Notes: a model not told the origin generated them from the letters alone. Shown: positions 1 through 8,170, numbered from the stretch's first letter. The stretch is 18,581 nt of DNA from an uncultured Bacilli bacterium (GCA_944364005.1 CALVVW010000032.1:1-18581); one strand, 5' to 3'. Numbers and translations are program-made.

Positions 1-25
1 GAAGCTTGTGCTAACGCAAAGCTTC
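1..25. repeat. Imperfect inverted repeat at the window edge
   Basis: GAAGCTTGTGC (1-11) and GCAAAGCTTC (16-25) can pair with one bulged G around a 4-base loop (TAAC), giving about 10 pairs. It lies 61 bases downstream of the end of the minus-strand gene at 86-934, so it could be that gene's terminator. The U-run that would prove this on the minus strand would lie outside the window. On the plus strand a T-run (36-41) follows only after a 10-base gap, which is weak. Terminator or operator cannot be decided. Confidence 0.35.
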
Positions 26-85
26 CTAATTAATATTTTTTACGACTTTTTGGTCTCACATCATTGACAACTATACAAAAATGAA

Positions 86-934
86 TTAATTCTCATCTCT
101 TGATGATTTTTTTGGTTTCTTACTTCTTGATTTTGTCAATTGTGGAGCTGGAATATCATCACAACCTGGATTACACATAACATATTCTTCTGGACTTAAG
201 AATTCTTCGTTTTCTCCTTGCGTATTAAATATATGTGTCATTCGCCACAAAAAATCTACATCGCTTTCTTCTTTTGCTGATGGAGCGGGTTGAAAATAAA
301 AGTTGGATTTTTCTTGTAGTGGTGTTGCAGAAGTAATATTCTTTGGTGTTGATTTCGTATAATAATTTTCTTTTACATACACTTTTCTAAAAATACGATA
401 ATCCCGAAATTCTAATTTTAGTTTTTCTAATGCTTTTTCTTTTTCTCCATAATCATAGGCACTTTCCAGATATCTTGTTAATTTAAAATAATATTTACTT
501 TGTTCAGAAAAGTATTCTCCAATTGTATCAAAATTCTTTTGGTTTAATGCTTCTTCTATTTTTTTCCAATAACTATTTACTAAAGGACAGACTGGTACCA
601 GTGATAATGTTTTATAACCTTCTTCTAACAATACCGGCTTTTTCTTTACTTTCATTAACAACGAATGTATCTCTGGATTATTAAAGATTGTTTTAATATA
701 ATAGCACTTGTCACTATAGCGACTCCATACACGAATAGAAAAGTGATTTTTATCTTGCACTGGCTCTGGTAGCCTTTCTAATAAATCCATTGTTGTCATA
801 CTAGATGTTAATTTATCTATATCTTCTATACTATTTAATGAAATACCTGGTATTGAAATTATTTGTTCGTTTTGATATGGTTCTTTTTCATATTGTCTAT
901 ATAGTGAACCAATTAATTCATACTTTCCAGCCAT
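86..934 (-). CDS. Hypothetical protein, 282 aa
   Basis: I do not recognise the family. The protein appears soluble: there is no signal peptide and no membrane segment. It is rich in Tyr, Lys and Glu, with a predicted helical, charged middle (around residues 140-185) and a Lys/Ser-rich basic tail that looks disordered. The ATG at 934 is preceded by GGGGGAG at normal spacing, and the stop is TAA. It is the third gene after the ClpX-like ATPase and the 208-aa protein, all on the same strand, but it has its own extended -10 promoter (961-969) behind a terminator-like hairpin, so it may be expressed partly on its own. A link to the ATPase, as substrate, adaptor or partner, is suggested only by position. 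No catalytic motif was seen. Confidence 0.7.
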   Translation of the reverse strand: MAGKYELIGSLYRQYEKEPYQNEQIISIPGISLNSIEDIDKLTSSMTTMDLLERLPEPVQDKNHFSIRVWSRYSDKCYYIKTIFNNPEIHSLLMKVKKKPVLLEEGYKTLSLVPVCPLVNSYWKKIEEALNQKNFDTIGEYFSEQSKYYFKLTRYLESAYDYGEKEKALEKLKLEFRDYRIFRKVYVKENYYTKSTPKNITSATPLQEKSNFYFQPAPSAKEESDVDFLWRMTHIFNTQGENEEFLSPEEYVMCNPGCDDIPAPQLTKSRSKKPKKSSRDEN

Positions 935-960
935 AAGTACTCCCCCTTTATTTGGTAATA

Positions 961-969
961 ATTATACCA
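961..969 (-). promoter_or_regulatory. Extended -10 promoter for the 282-aa gene
   Basis: On the minus strand the sequence reads TGGTATAAT, a perfect TATAAT with the upstream TGn of an extended -10. The region where a -35 would lie is T-rich with no TTGACA-like hexamer. It sits about 27 bases upstream of the ATG at 934, just after the terminator-like hairpin at 982-1004. Confidence 0.55.
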
Positions 970-974
970 TAATT

Positions 975-1004
975 TAGAAAAAAAAGAAAGGATTACTTTC
1001 TTTT
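975..1004 (-). terminator. Terminator-like hairpin overlapping a stop codon
   Basis: On the minus strand AAAAGAAAG (1004-996) pairs with CTTTCTTTT (990-982) around a 5-base loop, and the T-tract runs on for several more bases. The stem is very poor in GC, so it is probably inefficient. The TAA stop of the 208-aa gene lies at the edge of the stem and loop, so ribosomes reaching the stop would occlude it. It separates the 208-aa gene from the 282-aa gene and may act as a partial terminator. Confidence 0.4.
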
Positions 1005-1619
1005 ATGTAAATAGAAATATCTTTTTACTGCAAGGTAACATTGGTCACTCTTATCAATAGAGCTACAAAACTCATCATCTATTTTTCCTTGTTCCTGTAG
1101 AGCTTCTTCATGAGCAACAGATAATTTTTGTTTCAACACCTCTAGATTGTTCATATTTCCCATAATATCTAGAAAAGCTGGCCATAAAGTATCCTCTTCT
1201 GCTACAAAAACATTTAGTGCAGAATTATTTGCTTCTTTATTTTCTAATCGTACACCATCTTCTTCTAATGATTGCAGATGTAAATCTTGAATTAGAAATA
1301 AATAACTTGTAGTAATAGCAGTCATTAAAAACTTCCCTGCTTTCTCATTCTTACTATCCATGGACATTTTAGTACCTTCTAACAAAGGCTGTCCTGTAGT
1401 AATATTCATTAAATCTATTGAAAATAAATATTTAGATTTTTCTTGTTCTGTTTGTTCTTTGATAGTAGTTATAATCTGTAAATCTTCTCTATTTTTCTGT
1501 ATTTCTCTAAAACTATCATAAGTTTCTAGATATTTATTAAACCAATCTATACATTCATTTAATACAAAGTTTCCATCATTTTGATATTCATCAATTTTTA
1601 ATTCTTCTATTTGTTTCAT
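993..1619 (-). CDS. Hypothetical protein, 208 aa
   Basis: No family is recognised. The protein is acidic and probably all-helical and cytoplasmic: no signal peptide, no clear membrane helix (a hydrophobic stretch near residues 98-113 is short and polar-flanked), with long charged helices. The start is ATG at 1619 behind AAGGAG, and the stop is TAA. It begins 35 bases after the ClpX-like gene, so the two are almost certainly co-transcribed from the promoter at 3824-3852. An adaptor or substrate role for the ATPase is an inference from operon position only. Alternatives cannot be ranked from sequence. Confidence 0.7.
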   Translation of the reverse strand: MKQIEELKIDEYQNDGNFVLNECIDWFNKYLETYDSFREIQKNREDLQIITTIKEQTEQEKSKYLFSIDLMNITTGQPLLEGTKMSMDSKNEKAGKFLMTAITTSYLFLIQDLHLQSLEEDGVRLENKEANNSALNVFVAEEDTLWPAFLDIMGNMNNLEVLKQKLSVAHEEALQEQGKIDDEFCSSIDKSDQCYLAVKRYFYLHKRK

Positions 1620-1654
1620 ATCTTACCACTCCTTATTATTTTTTAATTTTAACA

Positions 1655-3790
1655 TTAATAACGTTTTTTGGTCGTTATTTTATATTGCTTGGCTTTTTCA
1701 GCTTTTTCTTCTAAGATAGTCTTTAACTGATAATCGTCCCCTTTATAGCCATATAAAATTGCATTTTCTGAATCATCCACTGTATCACCAGTAACCATAA
1801 AACCAGAATAATCATGCATATCGGATAAAACTTCCCATTTAGCTTTCATAATTGTATTTTCTACAATACTATTTAAAGAACGTGCACCATAACCTAGTTC
1901 TAAAGCCTTGGAAGCAACTTTTTCAATGTAATCATCAGTCCATTCAAAGAATACATTAGCATAATGTAGTGCTTCTTTGTTTTTATATAACGGACTAATA
2001 TTTTTACGACATAAAATTTCTTTTAGGCTATCTTTGGTATGAGCTTCTAACATGACAATGACAGGAAGTCTTGCTACTAACTCTTTAGGAATACCGCCAT
2101 ACTCTATTAAATCTTCACTGGTTAATTCTATTAAAGGTGTGTTATTTTCAGTTTCTGTTGTAAAACCAACACTGGTACTAGAATAGTTTTTATGTTGTTT
2201 CATTTGTATTGCTTCTGCAAAAGAACCAGTTGCCATAATTATTAATTTATCTGTCTTAAAGGGAATTTGCTTTTCATTTACTTGTAAATAATATGTTCTT
2301 CCATCTAAATAAGGAAGTAAAGCATTTAAAGCTCCTTTTCCAGCAATATCTTTATTACTATCAGAACCCTTTTTATCAATCTCATCAAAAATGATAATAC
2401 CTTGTTCTGCTTTTTTTACATCATGATTGGCTTCTGATAACAATCTTGTAAGAGAATCTGTAATAGAATCTCCTACATATCCTGTGGTTGTAAGCTGAGT
2501 ACTATCAAATATAATTGAAGGTATTTTCAAATACTCTGCTATTGTTTTTGCAAGTAAGGTTTTTCCTGAACCAGTTGGTCCTACTAATAGACAATACGAC
2601 GGTAAATCGATTTGAATTTCGTTAGCAATTTGCTTATTCCATATAGCAGATATGATACGTTGTTTAGCATTTTCTTGACCAATAATTCTCTCATCTAAAT
2701 ATTCTTTTGCTTCGGCAACATTGATAATAGAGGATTCTTTATTAACTGTATTTTTTTCTTCTTTTTTGACTGGAGCATTCCTTAATACTGCTTGATAATT
2801 TTTTTGAATAGCTTTTACATTATCCATTTCTTGTTTTTTTAACTTTTTAATTTTCTTATGGATAGTATCTACACCATGATTTTCTTCTACTAATTTCTTA
2901 TACTGCTCTGTTAATATTTCTAAATAATCACAAGAAGTTTCTACTTCTGGTTGTCCTTTTACAGAAATATTATCATGAAATTGACAATAAATTGTTGTGA
3001 ATAAATCTGATGTCTGATTAATCATTTCTATCATTTTTTTCTTATCATTTGTAGATAAAATTTGATTACAACTATTAGAAAAAATATCAGAAATAGTGAT
3101 GGTGTTAAAAGATGTATCTTTCGCTTCTTGTATCATATTAGCAAGTGATAGTGGTGCCATAATTTTTTGTAAGTTCTCTTCTCCATCATATATTTTTTGA
3201 AGAACTTCGTGAATGATACCTACATCTTCTATTTTTAAGAGTTTCTCTAAAATATCATCTAAATAGCTCTTCTCAGAAGTCATATCATACTGATAATTCA
3301 TTTGCTCTAATTCATATGGTGATAGCGGATATCCATATTGATCTGCTGGCAAAGTGGAAAAATCAGAAAATAAATTCATTTCAATTTTTTGACCCGTTTC
3401 TGCTTGAATATTATTTAATTTATCTATTGTCCCCTGTATACGCAAAGGAATTATTCCTGTAGCATTTATATTTTGTAAATAAAATGCAATATTTACTGCA
3501 CTATCTATTCTTTTAAAATAGTCTTTTTTGGCTTCTTCTATATCAACGTTTGGATATTTTTGCAATAAATAATTTTCTGAAATGGTATAAGCTACTAATT
3601 CTTCTACTTGAGGGTTAGTAATAGAACTTACTTCAGAAAAATCATAAAAAGTTTCTTTATCTTCTGCATAAAAATAATTTCCATTTGTAGTATCTAATGT
3701 TCCTTTAATTAGTTTCTGAGGAACTAAAATATAAAGCTCACCATTTATTTTTTTCTTTTTCATCACTACAGTATATTTTATATCTGTCAT
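1655..3790 (-). CDS. ClpX-type AAA+ unfoldase with a non-standard N-terminal region, 711 aa
   Basis: Residues ~355-690 form a ClpX-like HslU/ClpX-clade AAA+ module. It has Walker A GPTGSGKT (404-411), the substrate-gripping pore loop GYVG (437-440), Walker B IIIFDE (465-470) followed by IDK, an arginine finger in VARLP (R574), and a sensor-2 GAR (635-637). ClpX uses these parts to unfold proteins with ATP and feed them to ClpP. A loop reading SVGF (VGF 541-543) aligns with the IGF loop by which ClpX docks on ClpP, so ClpP partnership is plausible. Unlike ClpX (about 410-425 aa), there is no N-terminal four-Cys zinc domain. Instead ~355 residues of unknown fold precede the motor, ending in a Lys/Glu-rich probable coiled coil (~295-345). 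This is therefore a paralogue-like motor with a different substrate recogniser, not housekeeping clpX. The ATG at 3790 follows GGGTGAT. First gene of a minus-strand set with the 208-aa and 282-aa genes. Confidence 0.85.
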   Translation of the reverse strand: MTDIKYTVVMKKKKINGELYILVPQKLIKGTLDTTNGNYFYAEDKETFYDFSEVSSITNPQVEELVAYTISENYLLQKYPNVDIEEAKKDYFKRIDSAVNIAFYLQNINATGIIPLRIQGTIDKLNNIQAETGQKIEMNLFSDFSTLPADQYGYPLSPYELEQMNYQYDMTSEKSYLDDILEKLLKIEDVGIIHEVLQKIYDGEENLQKIMAPLSLANMIQEAKDTSFNTITISDIFSNSCNQILSTNDKKKMIEMINQTSDLFTTIYCQFHDNISVKGQPEVETSCDYLEILTEQYKKLVEENHGVDTIHKKIKKLKKQEMDNVKAIQKNYQAVLRNAPVKKEEKNTVNKESSIINVAEAKEYLDERIIGQENAKQRIISAIWNKQIANEIQIDLPSYCLLVGPTGSGKTLLAKTIAEYLKIPSIIFDSTQLTTTGYVGDSITDSLTRLLSEANHDVKKAEQGIIIFDEIDKKGSDSNKDIAGKGALNALLPYLDGRTYYLQVNEKQIPFKTDKLIIMATGSFAEAIQMKQHKNYSSTSVGFTTETENNTPLIELTSEDLIEYGGIPKELVARLPVIVMLEAHTKDSLKEILCRKNISPLYKNKEALHYANVFFEWTDDYIEKVASKALELGYGARSLNSIVENTIMKAKWEVLSDMHDYSGFMVTGDTVDDSENAILYGYKGDDYQLKTILEEKAEKAKQYKITTKKRY

Positions 3791-3823
3791 TTACATCACC
3801 CGACTGTTCTTCTTTAATTTTCT

Positions 3824-3852
3824 ATTCTAAACCAAAACTAATGTTTTCACAA
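3824..3852 (-). promoter_or_regulatory. Promoter for the ClpX-like operon
   Basis: The minus strand shows TTGTGA (3852-3847), 17 bases, then TAGAAT (3829-3824). The -10 matches 5/6 and the -35 4/6, at the preferred sigma-A spacing. The transcript would start about 25-30 bases upstream of the ATG at 3790. This 156-base intergenic region is shared with the divergent SDR gene. Confidence 0.55.
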
Positions 3853-3936
3853 GAAAAAATGTAAGATAATGTAAATTTGACTATAAGAATGAAAAAAATC
3901 TTTTTTATTAATATTTGAAAGTGATAGACTAATAAT

Positions 3937-3942
3937 AGGAGG
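3937..3942 (+). promoter_or_regulatory. Ribosome binding site that fixes the SDR start
   Basis: A perfect AGGAGG ends 7 bases before the ATG at 3950. An in-frame TTG at 3947 would be only 4 bases away, so the ATG is the better start. Confidence 0.8.
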
Positions 3943-3949
3943 TATTTTG

Positions 3950-5023
3950 ATGAAAGATTATTTTGGATACAACCATAAAATATGTGTAGTTACAGGAGCA
4001 AGTTCTGGTATTGGTCTTGCTACTGCAAAGCTATTAGTTGAGTTAAATGCAGAAGTATATGCATTAGATATTGTAAAAAAAGAAATTGAAGGAGTAGCAA
4101 AATTTATCGAAGTGGATTTAAGCGATAAAGACTCTATTGATAAAGCTATGGAGCAAATTCCAACTCATATTGATTCTTTCTTTGGAGTTGCTGGATTATC
4201 TGGTGCGAAAACAAATTATTATAAAACTTTTACTGTAAATTATATTGCTAATAAATATATTACGGAGGAATATCTAAAGAATAGAATGTCTTATGGCGGT
4301 ACTATTTCTTATGTTACTTCTACTGGTGGATTATACTGGGATAAGTATGCGAATGAGTTTGAAAAATTCACTAATGCGAAAACTTGGGATGAGATGATTA
4401 CTGCTCTACATAGTCAAGCAAATGAAGACACTCTTGGCATGATGGCTTATCCATTATCTAAACGAGCAATGAATTATTATATGGCAAGTCTTGCTATTGA
4501 ATTGGGCCCTAAAAAGATTAGAGTTAATGCCCTTCTTCCTGGTAGTACGGATACGGGAATGAAAAAAGAGTTTGAAGTTGAAGCTGGTGGCATGGATGCT
4601 TTAGTAGCAGAAACAGGTACAGCTAAGCGTCTAGCAACACCCGAAGAAATGGCATGGCCTTTGATATTTTTAAATAGTGATTTAGCAAGTTTTATTACTG
4701 GACTACCTTTTATAGTCGATGCTGGAACTAGCGCCATGGTTGCTTTAAAACAAAAGAAAGATCGTATGGATATGAAAGTAGGTTCTAAATTATTTAACTT
4801 AGGCTTTATTCAAAAGCAGTTAGCTAAACAACTAGAGCCTTTAAAAGAAGAAAAAGATAATAAGCTTGAAGATAAAACTACTAAAACGAATGAGACTATA
4901 AATAATTTTTCTCAAGAAAAGGAAAATAAGAATAAAACAGAGCAAAACTCCTCTGTAACAGATTTGGATAAGGAACAAAATAATAAAGAAAAAGATAGTC
5001 AGAGCGAGACTGAAATATTATAA
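3950..5023 (+). CDS. NAD-type short-chain dehydrogenase/reductase with a charged C-terminal tail, 357 aa
   Basis: This is a classical Rossmann-fold SDR oxidoreductase. It has the cofactor motif TGASSGIG (15-22), Asp40 at the end of the second strand (normally a sign of NAD(H) rather than NADP(H)), Asn97, Ser124 and the catalytic YPLSK (Tyr167, Lys171), then a VNALLPGSTDT loop. The short second Rossmann unit and the ~40-residue insertion between the catalytic Ser and Tyr resemble the 3-alpha-hydroxysteroid dehydrogenase / carbonyl reductase-like subgroup, but the substrate cannot be read from the sequence. The enzyme core ends near residue 265. A basic/hydrophobic linker and about 60 residues extremely rich in Lys, Glu, Asn and Gln follow (297-357), which is unusual for SDRs of about 250 aa and probably disordered. 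It is the only plus-strand gene in the window, divergent from the ClpX-like operon and ending at a bidirectional terminator. Confidence 0.88.
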   Translation: MKDYFGYNHKICVVTGASSGIGLATAKLLVELNAEVYALDIVKKEIEGVAKFIEVDLSDKDSIDKAMEQIPTHIDSFFGVAGLSGAKTNYYKTFTVNYIANKYITEEYLKNRMSYGGTISYVTSTGGLYWDKYANEFEKFTNAKTWDEMITALHSQANEDTLGMMAYPLSKRAMNYYMASLAIELGPKKIRVNALLPGSTDTGMKKEFEVEAGGMDALVAETGTAKRLATPEEMAWPLIFLNSDLASFITGLPFIVDAGTSAMVALKQKKDRMDMKVGSKLFNLGFIQKQLAKQLEPLKEEKDNKLEDKTTKTNETINNFSQEKENKNKTEQNSSVTDLDKEQNNKEKDSQSETEIL

Positions 5024-5069
5024 TATAAGATAGCTGAATACTTTAGGTAATCAATTTCATTTATTAATC

Positions 5070-5099
5070 AAAAGACTGTTTTCAAAAACAGTCTTTTTT
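5070..5099. terminator. Bidirectional intrinsic terminator
   Basis: AAAAGACTGTTTT (5070-5082) and AAAACAGTCTTTT (5085-5097) form a long stem, in practice GACTGTT/AACAGTC with a small loop. It is flanked by A-runs on the left and a T6 run (5094-5099) on the right. It lies between the converging SDR gene (+) and the 139-aa gene (-) and can end transcripts from both sides. Confidence 0.85.
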
Positions 5100-5155
5100 G
5101 ATGAAAAAAAGATGACTAATGTCTTCTTGATATAATATACAATATTTTATAATAT

Positions 5156-5575
5156 TTATTTTCCTAACATATTTAACAAATTAATCTTAAACATGTCTTT
5201 TTCAGGATTTGTCTTAGAAATCATAACACCCTTATATGTAGAAAGTTCTGCTCTATGTCCTTCGTCCAAAATTCCTTCAGGAGTAATATTTGTTAAAAGG
5301 ATAATATTTTTTTCTGGATATACAGTATAATGTAAGATAATCTCTCCATGAACTTTTGCAAATAATTCATCTGTTGGTAATTTTAATTCATAAGAGACTG
5401 TTTTATCTTTATCATTTTTACTTACTTCTTTTCCCAAAAATTTTCCCTTTCTTAATTCTGGATAATAAGTAAAAGTTAATTTTTTATAAGCAAGCATATT
5501 ATACTTTCTAACAGAACGCTCTTTCTTTCTAAAATCATTTTCATCTAAATATTCAAATATAAAAGACTTTTCCAT
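5156..5575 (-). CDS. Hypothetical protein, 139 aa
   Basis: The family is not recognised. It is a small soluble protein, basic in its first half, with alternating hydrophobic segments that suggest a beta-rich core (around residues 60-95), and no signal peptide or membrane helix. The start is taken as the ATG at 5575 because AGGGAGG lies 7 bases upstream of it. An in-frame ATG at 5596 would put that Shine-Dalgarno sequence inside the coding region and has none of its own. A perfect consensus promoter lies ~67 bases upstream, so it is a monocistronic, probably well-expressed gene. It ends at the shared terminator 5070-5099. Confidence 0.75.
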   Translation of the reverse strand: MEKSFIFEYLDENDFRKKERSVRKYNMLAYKKLTFTYYPELRKGKFLGKEVSKNDKDKTVSYELKLPTDELFAKVHGEIILHYTVYPEKNIILLTNITPEGILDEGHRAELSTYKGVMISKTNPEKDMFKINLLNMLGK

Positions 5576-5641
5576 ATATTCAACCTCCCTATGCATAATA
5601 CTTGTGCTTCAGTTTTCCCCCTCTATCCTTGAAGTAAACAC

Positions 5642-5670
5642 ATTATAACACAGAATACGGAATATGTCAA
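5642..5670 (-). promoter_or_regulatory. Perfect consensus sigma-A promoter for the 139-aa gene
   Basis: The minus strand shows TTGACA (5670-5665), exactly 17 bases, then TATAAT (5647-5642), with TGT just before the -10 (extended -10). Both hexamers match consensus fully. The predicted leader is about 60 bases and contains a GAGGGGG purine tract and a weak 5-pair stem (5607-5611 with 5630-5634). Confidence 0.85.
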
Positions 5671-5718
5671 ATTTTAACTTGATAGGGACAAATTCAGTTG
5701 ATTTTCATTCTTTTTATA

Positions 5719-5752
5719 GAAAAAGATGACAAATTCATCTATTTGTCATCTT
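5719..5752 (-). terminator. Intrinsic terminator after the 801-aa gene
   Basis: On the minus strand AAGATGACAAAT (5752-5741 read as its complement) pairs with ATTTGTCATCTT over 12 perfect pairs around a 6-base loop (5735-5740), followed by TTTTTC. It begins 12 bases past the TAA of the 801-aa gene. Confidence 0.85.
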
Positions 5753-5764
5753 AATTTCATGATT

Positions 5765-8170
5765 TTATCTTTGATATACAAACTCGGTAGTTTCCGAATT
5801 AGTAGCTTGATCTGTATAGTTTTCTGGATTTTCTGCCATATCTTGTACCATTGCCTCTGCTTTTTCTTCATTTGTCATCTCTGGTGTTTCTGATACAGGT
5901 TCTTCATATTCTACAATAAATATATTACTATCTGGCATTTGTGTTACAGTATAATCTTCTGGCATAGCCTCTTCGGTAGTTTCCTCCGTAGCGGTTTCAC
6001 TACTTGCATCACTTGTGGAAGAATTTTCATCTGTTGCTGGTTGAGATTGTTCTAAGGTATTTTGTGCTTCACTTTCTTCATCATAAGAAATGATAGTTTG
6101 ATTTTCAACTTCATCTACTTGGAAATTATTCAATTCCTCTGCAGGATTATAATTAACATCTACTCCTTCTGTATTTACAGCTTCTTCTTCCGTATCTATT
6201 GGTTGTTCATTATTAGTAGCATAATCACTTGATGTATCATTATTATAAGGACTACCATAAACAGCATAATCATTACTTGTAGAATTATTACCATCAGCAT
6301 TTCCTCCTGATGATACTTGTGGAGTTGGTGTACCCGTTAATACATTTTCTGCTGGCTTTGCTTGTGCTACTACTGTTTTTTGCTCTACAGGTTCTTCTTT
6401 TGCTTCTGGTTCTGGTTGAACAATACTTTCATCTAAGGTATTTCCAACTTTTAAATTACCATTATTATCAAATTTGAAATGCCATTCTACTACAGACTGA
6501 AATGATGATAATTGACTCAAATCACGACTTCTATCATTAATATAATAAACATTAGCCATTTGTTGTTCCTTTATTTTTTCATCCTTAAATTGCTGATAAG
6601 TTGGATTTTCTTCAGATTCTGCACCTGTCAAACCCTTAGATACATTTAAATTTTTCTCTGCTTGATCATATAATCCTAAATTATTAAAATATGTAGTAAC
6701 CTTTTCTAAGTTTGTTTGATTTACTTCTAAATCTTGAAACATAGATACTGCAGCACCAACAATTGGAGCAACTGCTAATTTATAAGATTCAACATCTTTT
6801 TTATCTGTTGCATTCACAGAAAAGTCATCTATTACCTTTTGTAAGAATATGTTTGCCGAATTAATCTTTGCATCTCCTGTTAAGTTTTTAGCTTCATAGT
6901 AAGAGTTTTCATATTTATCAACAAATTCTTTTCCTTCAGCACTATCAATTAATTGACTTAACTGTACTGGATTTTTATCAGTCGCTAACACATAAGCACC
7001 TAGTAATTGTAGATATCCTTCTTTATATGCATTTGCAAAATCCATAGATTCTGCATCATTAAACATTGCCTTCACTTGGTCTTGTGTATAATCATTATAT
7101 GCTAAATTAAGTGCATTTACTTCATCCCAAGTAAGAGCTGCACGTATATCCATAGCACTAGCATCTAAACATTGGTCTGCAAAATCAATATTATATTTAT
7201 CCATAAAGCTAGATAGCTTTTGCATTTCATACTGTTGTATATCATTAGTTGTAATATATGATAATTGTTCATAAGATAAACCATTAAAATCATCATTAGA
7301 AATCTTACCATCTTCTACTAATGTTGCAACTTGATCTGGTGTAAGTTTATATTCTTTTATTAAATTAATAATTTCATTTTTAGTTAAATTGTCTAAATCA
7401 TTGGAAGTAGATTCTACTTTTGAATTAGAGTCTACTCGTGGATTATTTTTGTTTGCACATGATATTCCTAAAGCTCCAGTAACAGTTATTACAATTGCTG
7501 CGATAGCTAACTTTATAGTAGTAGAAATACGTTTTCTTTTCTTTGTTGACTTTTTCTTTTTCTTTGATTTTTCTTTTTTCTTTTTAAACTTAGAGAAAAA
7601 ACCTTTCTTTTCTTTATTATCGCCTTTTTCCTTCTTAAATCTTGAGAAGAAACCTTTCTTTTCTTCTTGTTCCGCCTTTTCTTCTTTTCCTTTTTTAAAC
7701 CTTGAGAAAAAGCCTTTCTTTTCTTCTTGTTCTTCTTCGTTTTCTTCTGCTTCTGATTCGTTTAATTTATCTCTTTGTAAAATATGAAGTGTTGCATACT
7801 TGCAACCTCTTACTACAACATTTTCATAAAAAAATCTGAATGGTTTCAAAATAAAATTTTTGACTTTATTTAAACCATTTTTTATTTTTTGAAATAGAGT
7901 CGTTTTTTCTTTAGAAGTCGTTTGCTTCTGCTTTTTTCTTGGAGTGGCAGTAAAATAGTTCTGAAAGTTTTTTTCCAAATTATCTGCTGTCGTTTGTGTG
8001 ATTTTTACTTTTTCATTTTTAGATAGTTCTATAGCATCCTCCATAGGAAGCATTTCTACACTACCATCATCGTAAAACACAGCTGCTTGAGTACGTGTTA
8101 CAGTAGAGTTACCTACAACATCATTCACCGAAAATTTTACAATATTTGTAATTTTTTTCTTATTATTCAT
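5765..8170 (-). CDS. Bitopic membrane protein with KKGFFS(R/K)FKK repeats and an acidic external domain, 801 aa
   Basis: The family is not recognised. Order of parts: a small N-terminal domain (1-75) with a FYDDGSVEMLP strand pattern; a basic stretch; three near-identical repeats KKGFFS(R/K)FKK at 151-160, 171-180 and 188-197 separated by Glu/Lys linkers; a poly-Lys/Arg block (~198-214); one transmembrane helix (~217-237); then ~560 residues. The positive-inside rule puts the N-terminus in the cytoplasm and the long C-terminal part outside. The outer part is first helical (~255-545), then a low-complexity region rich in Glu, Thr, Ser, Asn and Pro (~580-801). There is no LPXTG motif. The basic FF repeats could bind membrane lipid. 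A Cys follows the helix (ISCAN) but there is no N-terminal lipoprotein signal. The start ATG at 8170 follows GGGGG. It ends at a strong terminator. A scaffold or cell-envelope role is a guess. Confidence 0.75.
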   Translation of the reverse strand: MNNKKKITNIVKFSVNDVVGNSTVTRTQAAVFYDDGSVEMLPMEDAIELSKNEKVKITQTTADNLEKNFQNYFTATPRKKQKQTTSKEKTTLFQKIKNGLNKVKNFILKPFRFFYENVVVRGCKYATLHILQRDKLNESEAEENEEEQEEKKGFFSRFKKGKEEKAEQEEKKGFFSRFKKEKGDNKEKKGFFSKFKKKKEKSKKKKKSTKKRKRISTTIKLAIAAIVITVTGALGISCANKNNPRVDSNSKVESTSNDLDNLTKNEIINLIKEYKLTPDQVATLVEDGKISNDDFNGLSYEQLSYITTNDIQQYEMQKLSSFMDKYNIDFADQCLDASAMDIRAALTWDEVNALNLAYNDYTQDQVKAMFNDAESMDFANAYKEGYLQLLGAYVLATDKNPVQLSQLIDSAEGKEFVDKYENSYYEAKNLTGDAKINSANIFLQKVIDDFSVNATDKKDVESYKLAVAPIVGAAVSMFQDLEVNQTNLEKVTTYFNNLGLYDQAEKNLNVSKGLTGAESEENPTYQQFKDEKIKEQQMANVYYINDRSRDLSQLSSFQSVVEWHFKFDNNGNLKVGNTLDESIVQPEPEAKEEPVEQKTVVAQAKPAENVLTGTPTPQVSSGGNADGNNSTSNDYAVYGSPYNNDTSSDYATNNEQPIDTEEEAVNTEGVDVNYNPAEELNNFQVDEVENQTIISYDEESEAQNTLEQSQPATDENSSTSDASSETATEETTEEAMPEDYTVTQMPDSNIFIVEYEEPVSETPEMTNEEKAEAMVQDMAENPENYTDQATNSETTEFVYQR
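7580..7720 (-). repeat. Three tandem copies coding KKGFFS(R/K)FKK
   Basis: Copies at about 7720-7691, 7660-7631 and 7609-7580 share the coding pattern for EKKGFFSxFKK. The first two linkers both contain an Ala/Glu-rich EEKKGFF lead-in. The DNA copies are close but not identical, so the duplication is not brand new, and length variation between strains would be expected. Confidence 0.75.

Noticed and set aside
4477..4737. Minus-strand open frame inside the SDR gene
   Set aside because: It lies fully antisense to the conserved SDR core with its catalytic motifs and has no family match or ribosome binding site.
7389..7787. Plus-strand open frame rich in Phe and Ser
   Set aside because: It is the antisense of the Lys/Glu-rich KKGFF repeats of the 801-aa gene; its repeats and composition are a mirror of that gene, with no ribosome binding site.
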